From a virus, in IMG/VR virus record IMGVR_UViG_3300024346_000594, positions 1 to 21,611 of that record: a stretch of DNA of 21,611 bases; one strand, 5' to 3'. The notes under the pieces are model-generated. The model saw only the letters and a program-made list of their open reading frames with translations, was not told where the DNA came from and ran no database searches. Below, in pieces: positions 14,844 through 20,931 of the stretch. Position numbers and translations under genes: made by a program. Position 1 is the first letter of the stretch. Each line of letters starts with the position of its first letter.

Positions 14844-15106
14844 AATATTTAATACTATCCTGTTTACTACTAGGAGGCTGTACAACAGTAGTACCAGTAG
14901 TAGCTAACTTTCCAGAACCTCCTGGACAGGCTTCACTGTCTACCTGCGTAGACTTACAAAAGTTAGAGGAGTCTGCCAAATTAAGTGATATTAGTAAAAT
15001 AGTTGCTAATAACTATACTAAGTACTATGAATGTTCTATTAAAAATCAGACTTGGATAGAGTGGTATAAAACCCAAAAGAGATTATTTGAGCAAGTAAGT
15101 AAGTAA
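14840..15106 (+). CDS. outer-membrane lipoprotein spanin (Rz1-like)
   Basis: 88 residues, TAGGAG upstream and ATGA overlap with the i-spanin gene. The signal peptide MKYLILSCLLLGGC ends in a lipobox (LGGC, lipidated Cys14) followed by Thr, compatible with outer-membrane sorting. The mature part starts with a Pro-containing stretch (VVPVVANFPEPPG) typical of o-spanins, then a helical region with two cysteines (C36 and C65). Partner of the preceding protein in outer-membrane disruption. It is longer than lambda Rz1, and the gene overlaps its partner only at the stop and start codons. Confidence 0.85.
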   Translation: MKYLILSCLLLGGCTTVVPVVANFPEPPGQASLSTCVDLQKLEESAKLSDISKIVANNYTKYYECSIKNQTWIEWYKTQKRLFEQVSK

Positions 15107-15126
15107 TTAACCTTAAAGGGGTAAAT

Positions 15127-15675
15127 ATGGGAGACCAAACAGTACACCCTTCACGTTCTGAACGTGAAGCTAATTTAAAAGACAAAGCAGGCTGGGTAAT
15201 AACTATCTTAGCGGCTCTTTTAGCCGTAAACACGCTTATAGGTGGAAGTAATAGTAGTAAAGTATTAAATAATACTATAGCTATAAACGACACTTGGGCT
15301 TTTTATCAAGCAAAATCAATTAAACAAACAGCATACCTTATTGCAGCTGAAGAAGCCTCAGCTAGAAAAGACTATAAGACTGCTGAAAGATACTTAGAAA
15401 AAGTAGACTCTTATGAAAGTGACCCTGTTACTGGCGAAGGTAAAAAAGAGTTAATGGAAAAAGCAAAAACTTTGCAAGTTGCCAGAGATGACGCTAAAAT
15501 ACGTAATCCTTGGTTTACTTATGCAGGTAGCACTTTTCAAATAGCAATAGTACTATTAACAGCTAGTATACTGGCAGTTAGCACGTCACTATTTTGGGGA
15601 AGTATATTTACTGGGCTTATTGGCGCAGCATTGTTTTCTCAAGCTATCTGGATGTGGATTCCTGTAATTTTTTAA
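15127..15675 (+). CDS. DUF4337-like membrane protein
   Basis: 182 residues; AAAGGGG precedes ATG 15127. Membrane segments lie at about 20-40 (KAGWVITILAALLAVNTLIG) and two near the end (about 133-155 and 157-180). The central soluble part has NDTWAFYQAKSIKQTAYLIA, the W-x-(Y/F)-Y-Q-A-K-S-I-(R/K)-Q signature of the DUF4337 family, followed by charged helices. These proteins occur in bacteria and phages and have no established function. A 9-bp inverted repeat (15150-15168) lies in the first codons. The location just after the spanins suggests a membrane role late in infection, but this is inference. Confidence 0.75.
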   Translation: MGDQTVHPSRSEREANLKDKAGWVITILAALLAVNTLIGGSNSSKVLNNTIAINDTWAFYQAKSIKQTAYLIAAEEASARKDYKTAERYLEKVDSYESDPVTGEGKKELMEKAKTLQVARDDAKIRNPWFTYAGSTFQIAIVLLTASILAVSTSLFWGSIFTGLIGAALFSQAIWMWIPVIF

Positions 15676-15881
15676 TGTTTAAGCATAAATTGGTGATATT
15701 ATGTCTGGGTTTGTTATTATGTCAACTACCAGCATCTGCACCAATTAAAGAAAAGGTATTAGTTTGCATACGCTGGCAGTGGACAGGGCCCCCAGTTGAG
15801 GGTCGAGTAACTTGTATTGAATGGATATATAAAGACTGTTCTAATAGACTATATCCTGAAATATGTAAACTAGGCGGGTAA
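15675..15881 (+). CDS. small exported cysteine-rich protein
   Basis: 68 residues. ATG 15675 overlaps the A of the preceding TAA and gives a clean signal peptide (MFKHKLVILCLGLLLCQLPASA, cleavage expected after Ala22). The mature 46 residues have four cysteines (31, 47, 55, 64), enough for two disulfides in the periplasm, and a pattern C-x-R-W-x-W-x-G...V-x-C-x-E-W that I recall from other small exported phage proteins. The longer in-frame ORF upstream would put the signal peptide in the interior and is not credible. Function unknown. Confidence 0.7.
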   Translation: MFKHKLVILCLGLLLCQLPASAPIKEKVLVCIRWQWTGPPVEGRVTCIEWIYKDCSNRLYPEICKLGG

Positions 15882-15884
15882 CTT

Positions 15885-16502
15885 ATGATTGATCCAATTA
15901 GTATAAGTCTTGCATTTACTGCAGCACAAAGTGCAATTAGTGGCATTAAACAAGCTATTGCTATGGGCAAAGATGTTAATAGTATTATTGGACAAGTTGG
16001 TCACTTTTTTGAGTCAGCCGACCAAGTACACATGGCTAATATTAAAGCCAAACACGAGGCAATAGGAAAAACTGATGCACAGCTAGGCCGTCAAGCTCTT
16101 GAATTTGCTATGCGTAGTAATCAACTACGAGAAGATGAAAGAGCCTTAAAAGACATGATATACTGGCAATTAGGTAAGCCACAAATTTGGCAAGAAATGA
16201 TTGCCGAGCGTACCAGATTGTTAAAAGAAAAACGCGACGGAGAAGAAGCTGTAGCAAAAGCTAAGCAAGCTCATAAGGAGAAGATGGCCGAATATGGTAT
16301 GTTAGCAATGTACACATTTGCCGGCGGAATTGTTATTACTGCATTTGTTATGCTTGGGGTCCAATTTTACAGTATAGCTGAAGAACAAAAGGCTTTTGAG
16401 GCTGCACAGGCAAAAGCTTTAAAAATACGTCGTGAGCAACAGTTAGCTAGAGAGCAGGAGCAGAAAAAACAGTTAGAGACGGCAGCAAAAAGTGGAGGAT
16501 AG
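15885..16502 (+). CDS. conserved phage membrane and coiled-coil protein
   Basis: 205 residues, AGGCGG a few bases before ATG 15885. The N-terminal MIDPISISLAFTAAQSAISG helix opens a conserved type of phage protein that I recognise by pattern but not by function. Residues 55-130 are helical and charged (QALEFAMRSNQLREDERALK and on). One membrane segment, about 140-163 (MLAMYTFAGGIVITAFVML), separates them from a C-terminal Gln/Glu/Lys-rich coiled coil. It probably sits in the inner membrane with long helices on both sides. Located inside the lysis and membrane cluster. Confidence 0.65.
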   Translation: MIDPISISLAFTAAQSAISGIKQAIAMGKDVNSIIGQVGHFFESADQVHMANIKAKHEAIGKTDAQLGRQALEFAMRSNQLREDERALKDMIYWQLGKPQIWQEMIAERTRLLKEKRDGEEAVAKAKQAHKEKMAEYGMLAMYTFAGGIVITAFVMLGVQFYSIAEEQKAFEAAQAKALKIRREQQLAREQEQKKQLETAAKSGG

Positions 16503-16505
16503 TTT

Positions 16506-16622
16506 ATGCACTTTAATATAATTATTACATTTAATGATGCCTTATTTTTATTAGCTTGTATACCTTTAGTTATGATATTTTGGGTAATGTTTAAGGACTG
16601 GACAAATGACAGAAATAGATGA
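16506..16622 (+). CDS. 38-residue single-pass membrane protein
   Basis: Begins MHFNIIITFNDALFLLACIP, then a strongly hydrophobic run (LVMIFWVMF) and a short charged tail KDWTNDRNR. AGGA at 16496-16499 is well spaced from ATG 16506. It overlaps the following gene by 17 bases in another frame. One membrane helix (about 11-29) with a positive, hydrophilic C-terminus is compatible with a small holin or regulator. It is easily missed because of its size. Confidence 0.55.
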   Translation: MHFNIIITFNDALFLLACIPLVMIFWVMFKDWTNDRNR

Positions 16623-16959
16623 AAAAGAACATTGGATGAATTCTAAGTGGCGTCCCGCTATGGGATGGATGTACATGACTGTATGTACTTGTGATTTTGT
16701 ACTATTTCCTGTACTATGGAGCTTACTACAAGCACTAAGTCACGGAACAATTAGTAGTCAATGGCAGCCTATTACCTTACAAGGAGCAGGCTTATTTCAC
16801 GTTGCTATGGGTGCTGTTCTAGGTATTGCTGCCTTTGGACGCACACAAGAAAAAATAACTGGAACTAGTATAGCTACTAGTACTGCTAGCCCAGTTACCT
16901 CTATTACCCCTAGTAGAGTTGGTAAAGTCATTCCAAATCAAAATGACTCAATTTTATAA
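16606..16959 (+). CDS. holin-like protein (3TM/GTA-type family)
   Basis: 117 residues. Residues 14-44 carry KWRPAMGWMYMTVCTCDFVLF, the W-R-P-x-x-G-W-x-Y motif typical of the GTA-associated 3TM holin family, within the first membrane segment (about 18-44). A second segment lies at about 60-78 (LQGAGLFHVAMGAVLGIAAFG), ending GRTQEK as in that family. Only two clear segments are visible. The C-terminal 35 residues are Ser/Thr-rich and soluble. Predicted to permeabilise the inner membrane and release the endolysin encoded about 3 kb upstream. The start overlaps the 38-residue gene. Confidence 0.75.
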   Translation: MTEIDEKEHWMNSKWRPAMGWMYMTVCTCDFVLFPVLWSLLQALSHGTISSQWQPITLQGAGLFHVAMGAVLGIAAFGRTQEKITGTSIATSTASPVTSITPSRVGKVIPNQNDSIL

Positions 16960-16966
16960 GGATATT

Positions 16967-17161
16967 ATGAGTAAAGTATATTTAATCCTACTTTCACTAG
17001 TGTTTCTAGTAAGTTCTGGTGTAGCAAGTGCTAAGTTACCAGAAAAACCAGCAAACACAGCACAAACAACAAAATCTAAAAAACCTACTACCAAAAAAGC
17101 TAAAAAGTTACATAAAAAACATCAGGGAACAAAAATTCCTGATAGTAAGAAAAAGAAGTAA
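16967..17161 (+). CDS. small exported lysine-rich protein
   Basis: 64 residues. ATG 16967 is chosen over in-frame ATG 16919 because TAAGGA at 16957-16962 is correctly spaced and because this start places a signal peptide (MSKVYLILLSLVFLVSSGVASA) at the N-terminus, cleavage expected after residue 22. The mature 42 residues contain 16 lysines and only two acidic residues, with Pro/Thr/Lys repeats (KSKKPTTKKAKK) and a KKKK end. It is probably unstructured and strongly cationic in the periplasm, where it could bind lipopolysaccharide, peptidoglycan or DNA. It resembles acid-shock-type basic exported proteins in composition only. Function unknown. Confidence 0.65.
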   Translation: MSKVYLILLSLVFLVSSGVASAKLPEKPANTAQTTKSKKPTTKKAKKLHKKHQGTKIPDSKKKK

Positions 17162-17186
17162 TTTATTAACTATTTTTGGAGATAAT

Positions 17187-17858
17187 ATGGCTACTGGTAA
17201 AAAGATTCGAAGAAATGAAGGCGAAAGTTATACTGCTTCTTTTAAAGAAGTACAACCCTTAAACTTTATACAAGGAGAATATCTAGATGCTATACGGCAT
17301 AATGATATTATATTTGGAGTAGGTAGTGCGGGAACAGGAAAAACTTACGTAGCAGCTAGTTATGCTGCTTCAGAATTATTTCATCGTAGAGTAGATAAGA
17401 TAATACTAACAAGACCAAATGTTGAAACAGGTAGAGGTTTAGGCTTCTTACCTGGGACTTTGGAGGAGAAGTATGCACCTTATCTAGATCCTTTTGATAG
17501 TGTATTTGCTAGAGCTTTAGGTAAAGGATTTTATGAGTACGCGTTAAAAACTAAGACTATTGAACCAAGACCACTTGGTTTTATGAGAGGGGCGACATTT
17601 GATAATGCTATTGTATTAGTAGATGAGGCTCAGAATGCCACCGTTACTGAGATGAAAATGATTTTATCCAGAATCGGTAAAAATACTAAAATGATTTTTT
17701 CAGGAGACTCTGAACAAAGTGACATTGAAAATTCAGGATTAGATGATGCAGTGGACCGACTTGAGGGTATTCCTGGTATTGAAATAATTAGATTTTTAGA
17801 TGAGGATATAGTACGAAGTAAATTGTGTAAACAAATCATAATGGCTTATAGAAATTAA
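17187..17858 (+). CDS. phoH: PhoH-like P-loop ATPase
   Basis: 223 residues from ATG 17187 with TGGAGA just upstream; an earlier in-frame ATG overlaps the preceding gene and is rejected. PhoH features: Walker A GSAGTGKT at residues 46-53, TRPNVETGRGLGFLPGTLEEKYAPYLDP at about 75-102, Walker B IVLVDE at 142-147 followed by AQNAT, and a sensor-like SGDSEQSD near 173. PhoH is widespread in phages, especially marine ones, as an ATP-binding and proposed RNA-handling protein; its link to phosphate starvation in phage is not demonstrated. Last gene of the plus-strand block, closed by the terminator four bases downstream of its stop. Confidence 0.93.
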   Translation: MATGKKIRRNEGESYTASFKEVQPLNFIQGEYLDAIRHNDIIFGVGSAGTGKTYVAASYAASELFHRRVDKIILTRPNVETGRGLGFLPGTLEEKYAPYLDPFDSVFARALGKGFYEYALKTKTIEPRPLGFMRGATFDNAIVLVDEAQNATVTEMKMILSRIGKNTKMIFSGDSEQSDIENSGLDDAVDRLEGIPGIEIIRFLDEDIVRSKLCKQIIMAYRN

Positions 17859-17893
17859 AAAAGCCCCTAAATCGCAAGATTTAGGGGCTTTTT
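17857..17893. terminator. bidirectional intrinsic terminator between convergent genes
   Basis: An 11-bp perfect stem, GCCCCTAAATC (17863-17873) with GATTTAGGGGC (17878-17888), is capped by a GCAA tetraloop. It is flanked by A6 on the left (17857-17862) and T5 on the right (17889-17893), so it has a U tract in both directions. It ends PhoH transcription on the plus strand and the ribonucleotide reductase operon on the minus strand. Confidence 0.95.
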
Positions 17894-17895
17894 CT

Positions 17896-18069
17896 TTATT
17901 CTGCTACAGCTTCAGGGGCTGGAGCAGTATTTCCTGTTAACTCAGCAAACTCTTTAATCATTTTAGTGATTAAAGGTTGTGCTACTTTAAAAGGCATATC
18001 ACTTAGGGCTGCAATGATTGTATTCAATTCGTCCTGAGTAAAATTCATGCTATATTTTTGTGGTTCCAT
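17896..18069 (-). CDS. 57-residue hypothetical protein
   Basis: Minus-strand ORF, ATG at 18069-18067, TAA at 17898-17896. It reads MEPQKYSMNFTQDELNTIIA and on, ending APAPEAVAE. The body is two short amphipathic helices (TQDELNTIIAALSDMPF and QPLITKMIKEFAELT) with an Ala/Pro tail. It begins directly after the ribonucleotide reductase stop, so it is the last gene of that operon and probably translationally coupled. The F-T-x-x-E-L-x-x-I-x-x-A-L-x-x-x-P pattern is common among tiny phage proteins of unknown role. Confidence 0.65.
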   Translation of the reverse strand: MEPQKYSMNFTQDELNTIIAALSDMPFKVAQPLITKMIKEFAELTGNTAPAPEAVAE

Positions 18070-20034
18070 TTACTTAATTGGGCAAGCGCCAGTTGAGCAG
18101 TCTTCGGCTACAATTTCGTCAAAACTATTTGTATCCTCTAGACTAACGGGTTGAAGAAGTTTAACGTAGTCGTTATAATCTTGTTCACTTACTACTTCTT
18201 GTGGAAGATATAAGTACCCAAGATCTTTAGCTGTCATACTAGGGTCAGTACGATAAATAAAACTAACACCTACATAACAATCCCAGTTATTTAGCAGCCA
18301 CTTAATAATATCTTCTACTTCGCTTAAGTCATAGGAGATGGTTACAGAAGTGTTCTGCTGAGTCCAGCTGGTCTGGATTAATTTGTATTTTTCTAGTTGT
18401 TCTATTGCGGAGTCTAAGTTTACTTCTTTGCCATTCACTTTGTGAAAGGGAACGTCATCCCATCTTACTGGAAAAGTAATTAATACACCCGAGTCATCTG
18501 TTGGATGATTAATAACATTATAGTTAGCAGCTCGTAGTTTATCTACTACTGGATCATACTTACTAAACTGAACATTATTAAAAATGTACTTACCTAAAGG
18601 CTTGTGAATTCCCTCAGTAGTATCCATAATCTTTGAAAGAGTACCTGAGGGTTTAACACAAGTTATGTTTTTTGGACTAGGAAGATCAAGCTCATCAGCC
18701 ATGCCAATGGCAGCAGCGGTAGCAGTACGTTTGAGATATTCATAATCATAGCCGCCCATATCAGGGCGTTTGGCAATACCAGTAAGGCCAACTCCACAAA
18801 GACGAAGGAAATAATTATTTAGATGCCAACTCTCTTGAAGGATTCCGTCATTTAAATTAACGCAAGTTTGCCTGTAGTTTGCACGGGCGGCAAGCCTAAT
18901 AGCTTCGTGTAATCCTGCGGTATCCCCTTTAAATTTGCCGATATCGGTTTCAGTGAGATTACAGAAGGACTTATTTCCCAGTAGGATTTCGACACAGGGA
19001 TTGCATCCTGCAAACCATGGTGCTCTTCTAGTAGCTTCCACTGCATTAATGAACCCTGGCTCGGATCCTCCAGCGTCTTCCATAAGATCAAAGATTTTTC
19101 GTAAGTCAGCATATAGGGGTTTTTCCTTAAAAACTAAGCTATTGTTTGATTGCTGCCTATGCGAGTTACCGTGTAGCCACCAATCTTTTTTAGCTGTAGC
19201 AAATTCTTCCCACTCAGGTTGCCCATACTCAAAAAGAGCAATTTCAGCAGAGCGGCGGCTAGATAGGATAGTACCAAGCCAGTTAATAATATCCATGATA
19301 TCCATTCTTGTAAGAAGGCTATCAGATCTACCATTAAGAATTTTAGCAATAGCTAGGTAGGCAGTACTAATAGCACTATCGCCACTAGAAATCCAGCCAT
19401 ATCCTTTTAATCTTTCGCCAGCAGGACGTAGTTGACTGAAGTCTAAAACTAACTCTTTTGCAGGATACTTACCTGCCATTAGTTTACCTACTGACTTTGC
19501 CCAAGCTTCTGCTGAGTCACCAACTTGAATAGTCCACGTTTTAGTATCACTATCCCAAGTTTCTGTATTATGTTCGCTTCCGCCTTTTGCGGTACGAGTA
19601 CTGCGTACTACTCTAATATTTTTAATAGGTTTCGAAAAACCATTTAGTGTTCCAACTACGGGTTTAAACCCAACACCGCAACCTTGGAGAAGTAACCATA
19701 AACAATCTACTACATCGTATACTGTTTCAACTTCTGTGAAACTACAATTAAATTGTGAGGCTTCTCGTTTTTGTGCAACTGTTGTTCCACCAAGCCAAAG
19801 GGAACGACCACTCATAGAAACTTTACGATCTAACATTAGCTGTTCTAAATCATATAGTTCAGCAAACTCTAGGTCTGTTAATTCTCTACGGGCTGCTCGT
19901 TCCCATAACCATTGTTGGTGGTCTATTACTCTTGAAACTGTCTCCTGCCAAGTTTCAAAAGTTTTTCCGTCATCTGATAAAGGTCTGTTGTATGTTCTGC
20001 GTGTAATTACTTGTGCTCTTGTTGAGACCGTCAT
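18070..20034 (-). CDS. nrdJ: class II (adenosylcobalamin-dependent) ribonucleoside-triphosphate reductase
   Basis: 654 residues, ATG at 20034 preceded by AAGGGG, overlapping the previous stop by one base. It reduces ribonucleotides to deoxyribonucleotides using a cobalamin-generated thiyl radical. The monomeric RTPR pattern is visible: Cys97 in FNCSF (first active-site Cys), GCNPCVE with radical Cys347 and Glu349, Cys358 in SFCNLTE, PSGTLS near 475, and the C-terminal redox pair C646-x4-C651 in CSTGACPIK. The spacings of Cys347 to Cys358 and of the tail cysteines match the Lactobacillus leichmannii enzyme, while the total length is about 85 residues shorter. No intein or intron interruption is seen. 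Supplies DNA precursors, together with dUTPase upstream. Confidence 0.95.
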   Translation of the reverse strand: MTVSTRAQVITRRTYNRPLSDDGKTFETWQETVSRVIDHQQWLWERAARRELTDLEFAELYDLEQLMLDRKVSMSGRSLWLGGTTVAQKREASQFNCSFTEVETVYDVVDCLWLLLQGCGVGFKPVVGTLNGFSKPIKNIRVVRSTRTAKGGSEHNTETWDSDTKTWTIQVGDSAEAWAKSVGKLMAGKYPAKELVLDFSQLRPAGERLKGYGWISSGDSAISTAYLAIAKILNGRSDSLLTRMDIMDIINWLGTILSSRRSAEIALFEYGQPEWEEFATAKKDWWLHGNSHRQQSNNSLVFKEKPLYADLRKIFDLMEDAGGSEPGFINAVEATRRAPWFAGCNPCVEILLGNKSFCNLTETDIGKFKGDTAGLHEAIRLAARANYRQTCVNLNDGILQESWHLNNYFLRLCGVGLTGIAKRPDMGGYDYEYLKRTATAAAIGMADELDLPSPKNITCVKPSGTLSKIMDTTEGIHKPLGKYIFNNVQFSKYDPVVDKLRAANYNVINHPTDDSGVLITFPVRWDDVPFHKVNGKEVNLDSAIEQLEKYKLIQTSWTQQNTSVTISYDLSEVEDIIKWLLNNWDCYVGVSFIYRTDPSMTAKDLGYLYLPQEVVSEQDYNDYVKLLQPVSLEDTNSFDEIVAEDCSTGACPIK

Positions 20035-20213
20035 TATTCCCCTTCTAAAGTTTTTAACTTTTTAGTTAAAATAAATGAACCATCACCTGCATCTTCCCAA
20101 TTAAGAACGTCTCCTTCAACTAATTTTAGTTCTGCTAGGACTTCTTCAGGGAGTTGGATTAGTAAATCCTTTGTTTCTGGATCTTCTTCTACTATTACTG
20201 TATACTGGCTCAT
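20034..20213 (-). CDS. AbrB/MazE-like small protein
   Basis: 59 residues, ATG at 20213-20211 with GAAAGAAG upstream, TAA at 20036-20034 overlapping the nrdJ ATG. The sequence MSQYTVIVEEDPETKDLLIQ, then LPEEVLAELKLVEGDVLNWE and GDGSFILTKK, follows the swapped-hairpin AbrB/SpoVT pattern (I-x-L-P-x-E-V-L-x-x-L-x-L-x-x-G-D-x-L-x-W and a final strand). Such proteins bind DNA as dimers or act as antitoxins. No toxin gene is adjacent. It could be a small regulator of the nucleotide operon; this is inference. Confidence 0.75.
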   Translation of the reverse strand: MSQYTVIVEEDPETKDLLIQLPEEVLAELKLVEGDVLNWEDAGDGSFILTKKLKTLEGE

Positions 20214-20227
20214 TTACTTCTTTCTGA

Positions 20228-20482
20228 TTATAACTGATTTACTTCTAAAGTAAAATCTTCAATGTGTTTGTCGTTTTTATTATTAACAACTACTAATTCG
20301 ATTTCTTCTTCAGGGAATTGTTCCTGTTCAAAGAATTCACATAAGTCAAAAGCGGCTTCAGAACTAGGAGTATCATCACCCAGTCTAACGCTATTAACCA
20401 AAACTGCTATTAAATCTAAGTGATACTCATTTAGACCTTTAAGTGTAATACTTCCATCTTCTTTATATTTAAGTTTAATCAT
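20228..20482 (-). CDS. 84-residue acidic hypothetical protein
   Basis: Starts MIKLKYKEDGSITLKGLNEY. It is acidic, with an EEEIELVVVNNKNDKHIEDF strand-rich end and a helical middle (DLIAVLVNSVRL, SSEAAFDLCEFFEQE). AAAAGGAAAT lies before the ATG at 20482. Located between dUTPase and the AbrB-like gene in the same direction with 17- and 14-base gaps, so part of one operon. I do not recognise a family. Confidence 0.7.
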   Translation of the reverse strand: MIKLKYKEDGSITLKGLNEYHLDLIAVLVNSVRLGDDTPSSEAAFDLCEFFEQEQFPEEEIELVVVNNKNDKHIEDFTLEVNQL

Positions 20483-20499
20483 TTTATTTCCTTTTTAAA

Positions 20500-20931
20500 T
20501 TAACCAGTACTTCCAAATCCGCCACTACCTCTACTAGTATCGTCCCATGGCTCAGTAGCATTCCAATTTTGAAATTCTGCTAACATTACTGGTGCGATTA
20601 CAAGTTGAGCTATTCTAGTTGTATAACGAGAGATAAAGTAGGGGTCTTCACCATTATTTTGTAGTAATACCTTAATATTACCACGATAGTCTGAGTCAAT
20701 TACACCTACTGAGTGTGGTATAGATACATGAATCTTACCCTGCGATGATCGGTTAAATACTAAACCTACATAACCTTCTGGAATTTTAACAGCAATACCA
20801 GTATCTACTAATTTTGTTTCACCTGGATACAGCTGTATATCTTGATTAGAGAATAAGTCTGCACCTGCATCTGTAGGGTGTGCTCTAAAGGGTATTGCTC
20901 TAACGTCGTCTGTTTTAACTAATATCTTCAT
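20500..20931 (-). CDS. dut: dUTP diphosphatase (trimeric dUTPase)
   Basis: 143 residues with all five dUTPase motifs: I PTDAGADLFS (19-28), II RSSQGK (61-66), III SVGVIDSDYRGNIKV (74-88) with putative catalytic Asp79 and Tyr82, IV TRIAQLVI (105-112), V RGSGGFGSTG (134-143). It hydrolyses dUTP to dUMP and pyrophosphate, keeping uracil out of DNA and feeding thymidylate synthesis. Motif II ends in QGK instead of the more common LA-type sequence. The ATG at 20931 lies 17 bases inside the 3' end of the exonuclease gene, so the two are co-transcribed. Confidence 0.96.
   Translation of the reverse strand: MKILVKTDDVRAIPFRAHPTDAGADLFSNQDIQLYPGETKLVDTGIAVKIPEGYVGLVFNRSSQGKIHVSIPHSVGVIDSDYRGNIKVLLQNNGEDPYFISRYTTRIAQLVIAPVMLAEFQNWNATEPWDDTSRGSGGFGSTG

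Noticed and set aside
17028-17186. N-terminal extension of PhoH from an upstream in-frame ATG
   Set aside because: It lies within the Lys-rich gene in another frame, adds an unusual basic segment, and the ATG at 17187 has a proper TGGAGA site and the usual length.
18935-19360. Plus-strand open frames inside the ribonucleotide reductase gene
   Set aside because: They are antisense to a conserved, fully intact enzyme and show no recognisable domain or ribosome site.
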